From Rhopalosiphum padi (lineage: Eukaryota; Arthropoda; Insecta; Hemiptera; Aphididae): a stretch of 64,000 bases of DNA. The DNA lies in assembly GCF_020882245.1 (NCBI RefSeq), contig NC_083600.1, forward strand, positions 13,268,001 to 13,332,000. Reading direction: 5' to 3'. Shown piece after piece: positions 37,100 to 51,660 of the stretch (positions are counted from its first letter, which is position 1; each line of letters opens with the position of its first letter). Made by a program: the position numbers and the translations under genes. The notes beneath the pieces were generated by a model. The model worked only from the letters and a program-made list of their open reading frames with translations, searched no databases and was not told the DNA's origin.

Positions 37100-37500
37100 A
37101 CTCCCTACGCGCGTAATTGTACATAATTATTTTTGAACGAGGGCCTTTTGTCAAAAAATGGTACATCACGCACGTGTAGGCACTTCAAACGTTTATTCGC
37201 AATACAAACACTTCAATAAATCTAAAATGAAGAGTAGAACACTGTAGACTGTATACAGTCATTGATCATCTGACCGGCGGAAGGTATTATTGTGCGTGTT
37301 ATTTTGCGTTCGACAAATGTACTGCCTACCCATATTGAAAAATGCTTCAGGCGCGACGGTACTATAAACGGCCTAAAAACTGACAGACTATGCACCCTCG
37401 AGATTATACGCGTATGTAAAAACGTACGCACCCCCTGTGCAGCTGATAGCAATAGCTGTCTACACCGTTTTCGGTTGACTTGACACGCTGTCAGCATTGA
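37100..37500. promoter_or_regulatory. GC-richer island with open frames on both strands
   Basis: Open frames overlap on both strands (37292-37483 plus, 63 codons; 37222-37497 minus, 91 codons). The plus frame is cysteine-containing (IEKCFRRDGTINGLKTDRLC) and looks more protein-like, but it starts at GTG and has no clear splice context. No family is recognised. Confidence 0.25.
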
Positions 37501-40200
37501 AAAAACATAAAATTTAAAATAATAATAAAATGTCTGACATTTATTTTTGTGATTATAAATTTACATACGAGTTTTTTTTAGTCACGACCTTATATTATAT
37601 TGTTCAAATTATTATTATTATTATGATACGAGTACAATATTGTTATCGCGCATTGTATAGCGACTGCAGGCAGCTGTAACAATCGACACGATACACGCAT
37701 ACAGTTTCACGATATTTATTTATTTATTTATTTTAATGATAAACTCGCGACGAACACATAATATTATATTATACGAGTACATACGCGCAGAGTACACGCA
37801 CTATACACTTGAAACTTTTGCAAGAATATCGATTGTTTGACACGGATATAGTTAGAACGGCAGGAATTTATCGCTAACAATTATGTTCTCGTTACTTTTT
37901 AACTACCTATATATATATATATAGTCCAAACCAACAGTAACGGGTAAACATGATTTTCCAAATAAGTGATTTATATAATACATAACACACTTAACGGAAG
38001 ACAGAGTAAAATGTTATTCCTATAGTTTGTACTTACCCGTGGACTTAATGAAAACATAACTGTTAATACCTATTTAGTATGAAATTGCATTAGCTCTAGC
38101 TGGTATATAATATGATAATAGTCTTATGTAAACTAATCGTTATTACTTATTAAATACGTTAACAAGTCCTTTTGGTATATAATATAGACATATCTCATTC
38201 TCATTTTTTTTTTTTTTTTTTGTCTAAAGTTGGGATGACAAAATATCTGATGTCATAGTGAAGCATTTTCCGTTAAGTTGGATCAATAGCGAGAGCTTTG
38301 ACGGTTCCAAAGTCTGTTACGACAAACTCGATCCTTTTATATATATATATATATTATATAAACATACACACGTACTCGTCCCGAAACTACAATGGAAGTC
38401 TGATTTCTATTCGCCAGGCTTACGATTTCTTTCACAGTTTTACTGTATTGTCACATTATATTGACGGGTATCGGAGGGTGTCTATTTCACTCACATCATG
38501 AACAAAAAAAATAAATAAATAAAAATAAAAATAAATTATGAATAAAAATTGTAAACAAATGCTTCAAACGTGACGTATCACGTTATCATAACATAATAAT
38601 AGTTGGCATGTGTATCAAAGGATTTAACATCTCGTTGGTAATATTATGTATTTATGTGTATGAATAAAACATATCTGTCTATCTTGGTAAAGATTTTATA
38701 TTATGTCTATTATAATTTTGACGAATATTAAATATACGTATGTACGTGTACACACCAAAACTTAAGTAAACATACTTAACTATATCTGCGCAAGATAAGA
38801 AGTCCACCACACTGTTTTAATTAGGTACCTATTTAAGTCTAATAAAGTGTACAAATATTAAATAACCATTATTAAATCGTAATCAGAGCACAAAATCGGA
38901 ATTAATTTGGTAAATTTACCTTCGAATTTTGAGGTCACAATTAATGTTTTTTTTTGTAAGTCTTTGCGTCATCGTTAAATAGTATAACAAAATGTTGATT
39001 TGGTTTATGAAAAATGTATTATATTATATTTAAATAAAAAATTTATTGCATATCGCAGAGACTAAGTTGAATAGACTATCTACAGCCTACACAGAACGTT
39101 TTTTAGTATGTGAATATTTAATACCATCACTACCATTCGTGTTGTAGTCAAGTACCTATTTATATAACATATTATGCTGTATATTATATAAAGTTGTGTA
39201 CTAAAAAAAATTTATTTTAAATTAATAATCAGATTCTATAGAGTTTCTACCATTGGTGTAACCATGGTATTTTAATGGTAGGGAAAGGTCAGGCTAAACA
39301 TATTAAATTATAATTAGATACTGCAACACAGTTTTTCAATAAAAAAAAATATTAAAGTGATATACATATTATAGACTTAATTCATAATTTATAATTACAA
39401 CGTATAATATACATACATAGTAATAATATTGATAGATACTGTTTTATGTCAGATATAAGTAATACGTTAAATAAAAATTTTAATTCTGTATAAAACGACA
39501 ATATAGTTTTATTATTTAGTTTAACAATGTTCAAATTCCTTTGGGTGTTATTTTGGAAAATAATTTGAGTATAATATTAATTTATATATCTACTAAATAT
39601 TTTTTTTTTAATTTAGACTGTTCATCATTTCAAAAATAATTTTTATACACAATTTAAAACCATGGAAATAATCATTTAAAAAAAATTTTTTTTTTTTGTT
39701 TTATAAAATATATTCTTAAAATTTTCACTTTTTTGAATGAAAACATATATTTTATTATTTTAATATCATATTATTCTGAAACAGAATATTTTTCAGAGTA
39801 TTAATAGGTGGGTACATAATAATTAGGTATATTGTTTTTATCTGATAATACTGATAATAAGTATTAGGTAAAACACGTGATCTAGTGAATAATGATCAAT
39901 TAATTAATAAACTGTAAAGTATGCTCAATACTATACTATATGACGGTTTTTATGTTTTGTGTCACATGTTTTTAAAGCTGAATAGTTTATATTTTTCATA
40001 TTTTAACTCAAGTCTCCTTAGCTCCAATTCATTTTTATAAGCACGCCACGTGGTTTCACTTTGTAAAACATATCGTAACTTAGCAATTTTATATACATTT
40101 CAGACTACGTTTGAGAACTTTTGATGCATACAATTTCGATTATTCCAGAGATTGTTGTGAGTGATTCGCGAGCAAATATAAAAAAACATGTCGTGGGTTT
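37501..40200. other. AT-rich stretch, no gene
   Basis: Contains (TTTA)n at about 37716-37733, (AT)n at about 37908-37923 and poly(T) at about 38206-38222. The unique-looking segment after the T run (38223-38340) could be a minus-strand retrocopy ending in a poly(A) tail, but I found no identity for it. Confidence 0.4.
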
Positions 40201-42800
40201 ATTTTTGGAGGAAAATAAAAAAACGGGGGAAAACGGTTTCTGTAAAACGCGAATTCATTAATATGTGCGTACGTGTAAGAAGATTGTTCCGCGCGTTCGA
40301 TTTCGTTTCAAATTACGTTTAAAACTTTAAAATGTATACATCTGTTGTTATTATTGTTATTAGACGGTATAGGTATGTAAATACGTACACCGTAATGTCG
40401 CCGAGACTGCGGTATAGTTGGGTCGCGTCGTTGAGCGTTATTCAATTTCATACGCTGATAAACGACCTTTGTAGTACACATAACAATATATAATATAATA
40501 TTTTACGCGTTCCCGTATAATATTATTATGCTAATCGACCGATATTGCAATAGATATTATTTATACACAGGGATCGGGTGCAAATCGAACCGGAATCGAT
40601 CCGATTATGTGTTATATAGCGCGTACGAGAATAACGGTTGAAATAGCACTGCGCTTGTGGACTTGCGTGGCGGTGGTACGCACGTAATGCGATTTTAATG
40701 GATACGCTGCCGTTGACGTGTCGTGCGACAATAATATAATAATATTATAACATAATATGCGTGTACCTTGTTATAATATAATATACAATATATAATGTTA
40801 TACTAATAACGGTAATTCGTAGTGTTTTTTTTTTTCATTCCACACAATTATTATAACACCGTCAATTCGATTGTATCGTATTAATTTGGCGGGCTTTTAA
40901 ATAGAAAAACACTGCGGAGTAGACCATTACCGCCACCGCCACAACCCCCCCCCCCCCCCCCCCTACCACCGCCACTGCCTCCACTAACATCAACACCGCC
41001 ACTACTACCACTATTATACGGCAAACCACTATATATCGTCCTAATAATGTTATATTCTCCGAAACATTAACCAACACACGCTTATTATTTTTTAGGGGAT
41101 TTTTCCTTTCACGAGGTGTTGCGGTGTTGGTTAGCAATGTCCGACCGATTCTAATTCTGTTGAAGGGGGTCTCTGTTTTTCTCTAGATGACCGGTGGTTG
41201 GGTTACCATTTTTGTGTGTGGTTTTTTTAAAATTTAGATATTCCCGAGGTACATTGTTGCCGTCATACGTATATATTTATTGTTAGAGATCACTTTGTTT
41301 TTAGTTTTAGCGTCGCGTAAGCGAAGTCGTTTAGAATACTATAATAGCTTTTGAGGAAGTAATCGACTCACGTAATTTTTTTGTCCATTCTTTCGGTGTC
41401 AAATCATTGATATTATATGTTAGATATCTATATCAACATAATCCAGTATATCTGAATTATTTAAACTATGAAGTTGGTTTTGGATTTTTTTGGACATCAC
41501 AAGTTAGGCAATATTGTTATCGATACTTCTGATATATCTCAATGCACTTAGTAGTAGTACCGAGTCGCTTAGGAAGATCGCTTTGCAGTGCACAGATTCG
41601 GAGTACGTATAATATGGAATTCTCGCCGTTTCATCTGTGTATTTAGAGCTTTTGCTTTGACATTTGTGAATATACATTAATCATATTTGAGATTAATTTA
41701 TAAATACATATTATTATTGTGTCGTACAATTGGGTACAAACGAAAAAAAATACGCTTACATTATAATATATTAATATTAATATTATATATTATTATTGTT
41801 TCGACGTCGGTGGCGCGATCGTCGGAGTGTTGCGAGGGATGGATGTATATATGATATTATACGTACATATTATATACACAATGTATCTCGTGGGAAACAA
41901 TAGCCAACAAAAGCGTCGCCGGTCAATGTATAAATTGCTTATTTATATAATTTACGCACGAACTCTGGCGAGCGTGTGTGTGTGTGTGTGTGCGCGCGGT
42001 TTGGCGTGCGCGTGTCGGAGTGGTGTGTGCGAGTGTGTTGCGCGGGGCGCGTCGTGTCGTATACATAATGTTTACATTGAACTTGACGTGTTTTGTTCGC
42101 GGACCTCATAATTAATGAAGTAACCATGGTAACGAGCCATTCATCAATCTATTTAAAGGGACCTTAACGCCTAAACAAACCCGCGAAAATTCGTAACAAT
42201 TAAACCGTCCGCGTGTGGCTTGCGGACGACGTGATATCTGTGTATTCGCGTGCGCTTTTTTTGTTTTTGTTTTTGTTGCCTTTTCATCATTATCGCGTCA
42301 TATTTTCGCGGACGCCGCGTGATGGATGTATATAATATTATTATATGCCAAATTATTTCCATGTGAAACGGTTTCGACACGGCCGGTCGACGGGCGTCGA
42401 AAATTCGGTGGTTTTTTCGCGGGAGGGCGTGGGATAAAGTCGGAGGGAGGCAGTTTGTATATATTAAATATATATGTACACATTATATCTATATGTATAT
42501 CTGTATATATATATATATATACATAGAGAGAGAGAGAGAGACATTTGTACGACTAATTCGAATATCCCTATACGCCTCGATGGATTCACCTACTCTCGTC
42601 GCGCCCGAAAGCACACAACCCGGTGGATTACTACACGTCTATTAAGTAGGATTTCATGTCGATTTCCCTCCAGAGTCTAAATCTGAAGTCTTCCGCTCGA
42701 TTACCGTTGCTCGCACACGATACGACGACGGTTGATCTATACGACGCGCTGCAATGTATACACTCTATATACCTATCCTATAATATATATACTATGATTC
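40200..42800. promoter_or_regulatory. Large CpG-rich regulatory-looking domain
   Basis: This is the longest GC-elevated zone in the window. It includes C19 (40945-40963) set in CCACCG-type repeats, (GT)n running into CGCGCG-rich DNA (about 41973-42055), homeodomain-type TAATTA next to an X-box (42110-42133), and (TA)n(GA)n at about 42506-42540. Open frames on both strands are short and overlap, so none is called. I infer promoters, enhancers or untranslated exons of a large gene. Confidence 0.35.
42120..42133. promoter_or_regulatory. RFX X-box palindrome GTAACCATGGTAAC
   Basis: A perfect 14-bp palindrome fits the RFX consensus GTNRCC-N(0-3)-RGYAAC. It sits 6 bp after TAATTAATG and upstream of ATTCATCAATC, whose complement resembles an Exd/Hox-type half site. 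The cluster is inside the 40.2-42.8 kb GC-rich zone. Function is inferred from motif match only. Confidence 0.45.
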
Positions 42801-45800
42801 TGTAGGTACTTAAACATAATACGTATTATTATACGGGGCGATTCAACATTCGTATCCACCCCTCATTTCAGATTTGAACGATGAATGTATTGATTTTACA
42901 ATGATGTATGTTTTTTTTTTTTTTTTATGATTGTATAAGCCCGATAAATAGTCGATAAAATACTTCAATTTTCGGTTTTGGATAGCAAATTGGATTTAGT
43001 TTGTACTTTAAAATGGTAAAGTTTTTATTATTATTTTCTATTTACAATTAAATTATCAAAAAAATTTTACTCTTTGTAAGTTATCAGACTTAAGAAATTT
43101 TCGATTTTTTCTATGAATATCAAATAAAAATTATTCGTTGGGTCAAAATGTTAAAAATAAAATAAGTATAACTGTAATAGCTATATATACATCCAAAAAT
43201 GTAAAACGAAATATACTTAGTGATATAGGCTGACAATTGACAGACTACGGTGTGTCCGTAATAATCGTTTTTCGTATACAATGATGTATCATTGAATTCA
43301 AATTTAACTCACCCATAATAGTTACCAATTATACACATAATATATAGTAGAGCGGTATCCATTCTTACTTATTATTTTTACATTAAATTATTCTATAGAT
43401 TACCTTTTTTAAATGTTGATTTATCCATACCAAAATCTACCAAAATGTGAACGAATATTTTCTGAGTTATTAAAATGTACCCAATTATATTAAGTTAATA
43501 GTCCTTAACTTATAGACAAAAATATAAAATAGATGTAATATCGAATTTATTATTTAGGTACTATACATAGACAATTTTTACAAATTATAAAATGATGAAG
43601 TTTAACATTAATAAATAATATTATTATAATCGTCATATCATTATATTTTCCAAACATATTATCCTTAGTATACAATGTTAAATTCCACAACTACTAAATA
43701 CTGGTCCAAATGATTTTGATTTAGATTAATACATCAAATTCTCAAAAAGAAATTACTGAATAGTTTAAAGTTAAAAAGTGTTTTTTTATTTGAAAAGTAT
43801 AAGTTTGTACCATAAGTCGTGACGGGTACTCCTTAAATTGTGCAAAAAAATAAATATAAATTAATCAAAAATATGATCATATTATTATAAGAAATTATAT
43901 TATATAAAAATATCCAATTGTACTAATATTTAAAAATGTCAAAAATTATATCTCATATTATATATTTATATGAATCAATAAAGAAGAAAAGGAAGTGGCC
44001 ATACTGGTTGAATCACTCTGTATATATACCTCGATTGCAATATAGAAACACTACGTCAGACCAAGCATAAATGGCTGATCGCGCCTGTATAGTGCTAGTC
44101 ATCATCATCGTCCTAGCTATTTTGCGACGGGGTTTTGACGGTTCGATGGGTATTCATAATATTATAACATAATGATTCATGTGCATCAAGGCATAGTTGC
44201 GTGGGGTAAACGAATATTAAAGCCACAGACTCGCTTATGATCTACATACCGCTCTACGGACCGATGGGAAGGTTGCTTAGATTTTTGCGAAGTGTTTCCC
44301 GCAAACAATGTAAGTATATAATATTGTTTCATCCATAAAATATTTTATATAAAGTGAGTAATAATGCATTATAAATTGTCGGAAGGTCCGAAAATGCAAA
44401 TGTAAAGTGGAATATAAATATTTTAATAATATTGTGATAATATTACGACTTACGAAAAACAGTTTAATATTCCTATATATTATATGATCATTGTCATATT
44501 GTTAATACTTTATAAATAATGAAAACTATCTCAATTAAATGTTGTGTTTTTGTTTAGGAATTGTGTTTAAAGTAGGAATTATTTTAGAACCGAGTGACTC
44601 GACGAGCATATATTATTATTGTGTCGGTCCCATGATACCGAAACGTATGGCACGAAAACCGTATATGAATACGAAGACAATTGTTTCAGTGTTAAAGTTG
44701 TTTTGAATTTACAACGCGATTAATATCTTCAAGTTTTGGTCAGGTGATATTGTCCTGCGGGGAACAAAGTACAAACGAAACGCCGTAGAGATAATGGTAA
44801 GGCTAAATCACGTTGGGCTGTAAACATTTTCTGTTTGTATATATTTGTTCGCGAAACGCAACATACCGTTTCCGTATATATTTAGTTTGATTTATTATGC
44901 ATCACGTCTCTGACTTTATGTTCCTTTTAATTATTTGTTCATCCATTACAAGCGTACAAGTATAATTAGATCCACTGTTTCAGTCGAAAAGTAATACAAT
45001 TATGAAACGCGAGCTACTATTCATTATGAACAACCCATAGACTGTATATGTTAAAAATAATAATAGAACTATGCATTTTACATTACTATGTATATATATA
45101 TATTATATAAACGTCTATCAATGGATTTATTTTTTTATGAAGTTTAATATTTTCCATAGGAATGTAAAATGTTAAAAAAATGTACATGCACTTTACGTAA
45201 CCTAATTGGTAGGATCGTTTGTTACAGCATTGTTACAATTTCCTAGTAAATAATTTAAACGTCAATAACGATGAAGCTTATGAGTTATAATTGTAAAATG
45301 CAAAATTGATACAATTGATGATTATAGTATATACTGGCAATATATAATAATATTATATTAATACAAGTCACACGCGCTATTGTGTGTAAAATGAATATAG
45401 AATTATATTATTTTTCATTTTTATTGACATTCCCCGGTCAAATATAAAGTTAAAAATAAAACAATCGCCATTAACAAAAAATCATCACAGTAGGTAACTA
45501 TTTGAAGTTTCTTTTATTAATTATTATAAATTATATAAATACGGAATATCATATTATAAAAAACACTCGATATATATATATATATAATAATAAATATATT
45601 GATTAAAAACACTAAAAAATAAAAATAAATATTACAGGTAACGAACCACATATATTTACCCCGATATTTAATACAATAATAGTTCATACGTCATAACATA
45701 ATTTCCCTATCTGTAATAAGATAAGCTTTTTTTTAGGTACTTAACTATACAACAACCAACAAAACATTAGGATAGACTAAACTCAAAATTTAAAAAATGA

Positions 45801-48400
45801 CTTACCTACACTTAACGGATTTATAATTAACCACGGGTCACACATTCGAGCACCTGTGTTCAATTTTCAAGTATTATATTTTAAAATCTATTTTCGATTA
45901 TCCGCGAAAAGCAAACAGCATAAACGACTCGAGAATAATAATTAAAATTAAATTTTCGAATCTACTTATTATGTATATATATACTATTGTTGTGTGTAAT
46001 GTATTAATATTTTTCAATAATATATGAAATTTCCTTTGCTCTTAAATATGAGTATATGCGATGTGAACTCTGGGGAATCATTTTATATATTACCTTAATG
46101 AGAATCAATTAAGCACATATCACGTACTTACTAAACCGCACACGTCTCGAGTAATACATATTTCTCCAAATATACGTCAATCATTTATTTATATCACTTT
46201 ATTCCAACACCGGAAAATAATTTTACGTCTCTTCCTACATAATCTTCTTTCTTTTTCTTTTTTGTTGCATGAGATATTCTCCTGCGATTTGAATTAGTTT
46301 GACGTGAAATGAAATAATTTCATTCCCTTTACGAAAGTAGAAAATTTAATATTTTAAAGTAATATTCGAAATTCCTCTGATGGATTTGCAAGTCATATCA
46401 AGTGATGTATCATAATATATTATGTTAGCTGCCTACATCAAGAAATATAATAATATGAAAGTATATATATATATATCAGAATAATAATAAAAAAACGTCT
46501 TTATTCTGTTTAAAACGTTTATGTAAAATTATGTGCTATGTCCGATTATGTATTCACTTTGTTATCATTAATAATACTATTTTCTTTACAAAGTTTGTTA
46601 TGAAATACCCACATCTAATATACTTAAATAGTCATATTATATAATAAGAAAAATATTTTAAAATTTATGTTTTCCACGCATCAGTGTCATTACTAATAAC
46701 ATTATTCGCAATACATACTTTACAAGAATTCTATAATTTTGAACGGCGCCTTGTATAGGCAATTGAAGGGCATTTTGTGAGTTGAATCTTGAATATTATG
46801 TACATCACCGAAACGATAATAATAATAATATAATGGTTCTTATTATTTAATTTTATACGTATAATAAATATAATTAACTTTATATTGTACAATTTTGTAA
46901 CAATTTTTTTTTGTTATTGTATTAGTTATAACTAGGTGATCATCAAACATCAAACCTCCATTTTTCTTTAATAATGAATGCACTAAATTTTTATTATTAG
47001 AAATTTTAAGTATACTTTTGGACCATATTTTTTTATACCATTTTATGATTATATTATACACTGTTTGAAAATTAGTATCTAATTATTTTCAAAACTTAGA
47101 TATAAAGAAAAGCTTTTATGAATTTCTAAATAGAAAATAGTAAAAAATATCGAAAATTTCAACTGTCAATAAATATAATATCAAAAAAGTCAAAATATTT
47201 CGAGAATTATATCAAATATAGAAAATATTAATTTATATAAATACATAATACTTGGTACAAATTTATAGTCTGTGGTGATTCGTTTTTGAATTATAACAAA
47301 AAAATATTGAGAATTTTGATCTCTCCAAAGTACAAGCTAAATCCAAATTTCTATTCAAAACTATCATCAAAGTTGAATAATGATGAATCTTATCCAATAA
47401 TTATCGTGTATTCACTATTCATACACAAACACGCACACACACAAACACACGTCATTATAAAATCTATATATTCATCGCTCTACCATAATTTATACAAAAA
47501 AAGGGTGATTCTCATTTGAATAAAAGAAGTTGGTATCGCCACATGGCACTTTTTAGTTTTGAAATGTCAAAAAAAAAATCAAATTTGAATAAATATTTAT
47601 TATTAAAAGAAATATGCGGGTAAGAATCTTTATTAATTAAAGTATTATTAATTGTTCATAATTTTCATATTAACACTCTGTTTAGATTCCAGAAGTATAC
47701 ATAATTTACTATAATATATATATAGATAGAGAGAGATAACATTAATATAAAATAAGCACGTGTAGAATAAAATTCGATAACTAAACTTTATTTACTGTAT
47801 ATTACGAATATTCACATAGTATTTACTTTATTGATTAAATAATAGGTGTTACATTTTTATCATTGTATATTTGTATGTGATAATTATAATGGGACAGCAA
47901 GACCTGTGGGAGTGTGGAATACTACAAATTATTTTTAGTAGATTAACAAAAAAAAAAACAGTATCTATGGATATCCCATTTATGTCACTAAAAGTAAATA
48001 AAAGCGAAAAACGTATAGACATATTTCAAACATATAATCAAATTAATACAATTTTAACGTCACGAAAAAATATATTATATTAAGTCGATTATTCTTAGGA
48101 TCGCTTAAATACCGTTAAATTAACGGTGACATAATAATATAATAAAACCGTTGTTAAATTAAGTTAGACCATTTCCGTTTATTGTACGTGACGTGAACAA
48201 AATCATTGCTCTACTGTCACAATAAGCGATTTAAAACAAATTATAAAGTCATTAAAAAGTCAACCCATCTTTATGATTTATTCTATTAAGGCTTCTTGAG
48301 TGTGTTCTATGTGTTTGCAATACACATCACGACAATGCACACGGAGGTTACCTATATATTTTTTAATATAGATAAGATTTTTTTCTAATATTATAATATT
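42801..48400. other. Mostly AT-rich, no reconstructable gene
   Basis: At 42834 GGGGCGATTCAAC and at 44007 GTTGAATCACTCTG may be opposing ends of one element of about 1.2 kb (GATTCAAC shared), but the arms do not extend. A modestly GC-richer patch lies at about 44050-44320 and holds a 33-codon ATG frame (44071-44172). (TA)n tracts occur at about 45091, 45573 and 46463. The remainder is low complexity. Confidence 0.4.
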
Positions 48401-48749
48401 AGGCAGTCTATTCGATCAGAGTTTTATAATTTTTCGCAGACGTCTAAGATCAGTACTTTTCCACGATAAATGATGGCATCGCTTCGGATCGCCTGACGCG
48501 TTTCGTATTCACGTTGTAGAATTTAATCAGACCCCAGTAGCAATTAAACAGCTGAAATTCACGGCGGAACAAGTCGTTTAAAGTCTCTGCCAGTTCGTTT
48601 CGGTTCCTGTCATTCCCGACCAGAACCGGAGACTAAGCTACGCGTGGTCCCCCGAGGACGCGCGAGGCGAACACTTATGTACGGGTGTTAGTGTGTGTGT
48701 GACGTCTGTGTGTGGGTGTGCAACTTCTCGTGTGACGGTAACGACCAGA

Positions 48750-48781
<32 letters not shown>

Positions 48782-49320
48782 GTATGATACACGGAGTCCG
48801 GGTAGAAGGGGTTGTCGGGATTTAAGTCGTGTTGTGTTTTTTGCCAGTGTAAACATCTGCCCGCCCGGCCCGCGGGAAAAGCGACAGCTGGAACAATACG
48901 CATCTAATAAAAGTTAACTGCTGGCTCGGTGTCGCGGAGGTTTGCGAGCGCTGCACACACACACATGCACGGTTTTGCGTATTATAAGGGTGGCCGAAAG
49001 TTTTCAATGTGGTGTAAAAGAGAAGAGTTGCTGCATGCTAATCAGAGTCCTTGGGATGTACGACTTACTATAAAATAATATAAAACAATAAATTATACAC
49101 CGTTACGCGACGACGGTGTAGTGTTGTTGTTTTTGATCTCCGCCGTTAGCCAGTCGCCGAAAATAATTAATAACCACCTCATCCCCTTTCACGCCCACGA
49201 CTAGCGCCACATTTTCAAGACGACCGTTAAGTTATGGTCTAATGTGTGACACGCGCCTCTTCGCCCCCCCCCAATTTCGTCGTTCGATTTTTCCGCAATT
49301 CCGCCTATAGATACTTATAA
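48400..49320. promoter_or_regulatory. CpG-rich island with CA/TA microsatellites
   Basis: CG-rich sequence (GGACGCGCGAGGCGAAC at about 48657; GCCCGGCCCGCGGGAAAAGC at about 48865) contains (CA)n(TA)n at about 48752-48782 and (CA)n at about 48953-48964. Open frames on both strands are microsatellite-driven. Likely a promoter or untranslated exon; strand unresolved. Confidence 0.35.
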
Positions 49321-50389
49321 ACGATTTACAGTAAAATATTAAATAATAAAGTATTTTAAACTTTATTCGATTCCCCGAGTCGTAATTTACGCGGTCAAAA
49401 ATGGTAAAAATATTAACCCGTAGTACGTCACGATTATATAGTAATAAAAATAAAAAATAACTCTTGAATTAATACGTAAAATATTATATAGTCGTAAAAT
49501 ATGTCGTTTTAGACGCAAAACCGAACGTTTCCGCATAAAATATCGCAGAATATATCATTGCGCGATACTCTGTTGATAGTGGTGTGGTTTTTGTCATTCA
49601 AATTGTGTGGCTCATCGCGTCGTCGCCAAGCTGCGATTATTGTGGTATTGATTTTGAAAATCGCGCCGATACGTGTATAATATATATATATATATATATT
49701 TGTGTTTAAAACGTAATGGTGTATTTGTGTAAAACGCGAGTGGTATGTATCGGTACACAATTTCGTAGCGATTAATCCCTTGTTAATCGGTTGTGGACGA
49801 TTAAAAATACGCCACATTAATTAAACTTTAATGGAAAATAGTGGTTAGGTGGAATTATAGTATTAATTATTCTCTTTATTGATATGGCATTAACATGATG
49901 GACGAACGGAACTGCGAACTAATATACGAGAAATATTGTATACGCGGTTTCAACTAAAACAGTTATAATATAATAATATGGGTACATCAGAAAATCGTTG
50001 TTTTCCTATAACATAATTTGATCATATTACTTTTATATTATGATGAAATGCGCGAAAATAATATGGAATTATAGTCATTACTCATTACTTCAATTTGTAA
50101 TATTATGTTTCACAACTTTTTTTTAACAGTGAGATGTATATATTTATTTAACCATCGACAATCACATATTCGCATGGATGAAACGACGAAACGTCGAAAT
50201 TGATATATTTTATTTTAAGTCTGATATGTACAAAGTAAATCGTCACGAACGTCTTCCACATGCCCCGAAATCAAACATGATATGAGATTTAAGACCGAGT
50301 CTTCTGGGTACAGACCTAGTTCATAGGTTATATTATATATAGTAATCAAGGGCGCGCTATAGTTTGAATTATGTCTTACAATAATTATT

Positions 50390-51660
50390 AATACACACGC
50401 ATAACGGTAAATAATCGCACAGAGTGTACGCGGGCAAACGACTGGGTATTTAACACGACTTCAATAGAATTTAGACGCTCTGGCATCATCTCCTCGTAAA
50501 CAAAATGTCCACTGGCGTTCGTAGTTTCTTGAAAGTTAGTTCCTAATAACATTTCATCGTGCGTCGGCTGACAGGTTGTGTTTTCGTTGTACGAATACAT
50601 AAGTGCGTCGCGTCCACATCGAGTAGACACCGGTGCGAGTGGATGGCGGTACAGTGAAGGTGATGCTTAAGCGGGGCCGAACTATTTTCATTATTAAAAT
50701 ACACTTGTTAGGAAAGTCGGAAAAAAACAGCCTCGCGCGCGCCCGTGACAAGGGTAAAATTACGCGGAGAATCTGTTAGGGGGCGAATAAAAAAAAAAAA
50801 ACAAAACGACGGTCCCGCGCGGAGCACTCGTAAGTACTGTAGTGTCGTGTAAAGAACAAAAAGGGTCCGATCAACTTTGCCAAAAACCCGTTCGACGAAA
50901 GGGCCGAACGACGCCCGTTCGAGACATAGTGTCTGAATTATAGTGACTGCTTTGCATATTATTACGTACAACAGTGGGCTATATATTGTAGTTGTTTTAC
51001 GACGTCTTCTGCCGGTGCGAGATAATAAATTCCGTAATCCTTTATACCAGATGTTTAAGGCTTTACAACATTATATATATTATAGTCCGTCGATACGGAA
51101 CATTAAATTTAAGTTTTTTTTTTTTTTTACGTCACAAAACATACTATTCCGATTGTTTTAAACGTTCGCCCCTTTTTTTTTTCATTCTCAGTCCTTACTA
51201 TTGCTCGTTCCAGTACCTGGTGAAGTTGTAGTGCTCCGCGAAATCACTTACAAACAATGCGCCATTGTAATAAAACGATTTTCCGAGATGGGGGAGGGGT
51301 AGGTTGTTGGGTATGGGACAAGTCATCGGGGATGGGGGGTGGGGGGTGGGTGGGTAGGTACACGCGCGCAATCGTCGAATCTTGGCGGATTCGAATTTTC
51401 CACTTTCACCCGGAGAGTCGGAGCAATTATAAACTTCGAACTTTTAGCGAACGTGAAATAAATGTATTATTATATATACGTGAATAAGGAGAACGGCTAA
51501 AGATTATAATGTCATAACAATATTTGCCGTCGGGTGAAAAGCCCTTGCCATTTCTTCCACAAAGTTTGACTCCACGCCCGAAAAACACTATATATATATA
51601 CACATTACACATACATAAGTCGGTCCCACAATCGACGTCCTTATTCTTTCCGTCGTTCAA
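50390..51660. promoter_or_regulatory. CpG-rich island with a G-quadruplex tract
   Basis: GC-rich sequence includes CCTCGCGCGCGCCCG (about 50731) and a G-tract block at 51328-51354 with four or more runs of at least three G on the plus strand. No coding frame is convincing on either strand. Confidence 0.35.

Noticed and set aside
38206..38340. Possible minus-strand retrocopy with a poly(A) tail (poly(T) on the plus strand)
   Set aside because: No parent gene, SINE promoter box or target duplication could be recognised.
41827..42127. Open frames on both strands with SVCVCVCAR or HTHTHT runs
   Set aside because: They are products of the (GT)n microsatellite.
42834..44025. Possible transposon with GATTCAAC-containing ends
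   Set aside because: Similarity is limited to about 16 bp at the ends, the arms do not extend, and no duplication was found.
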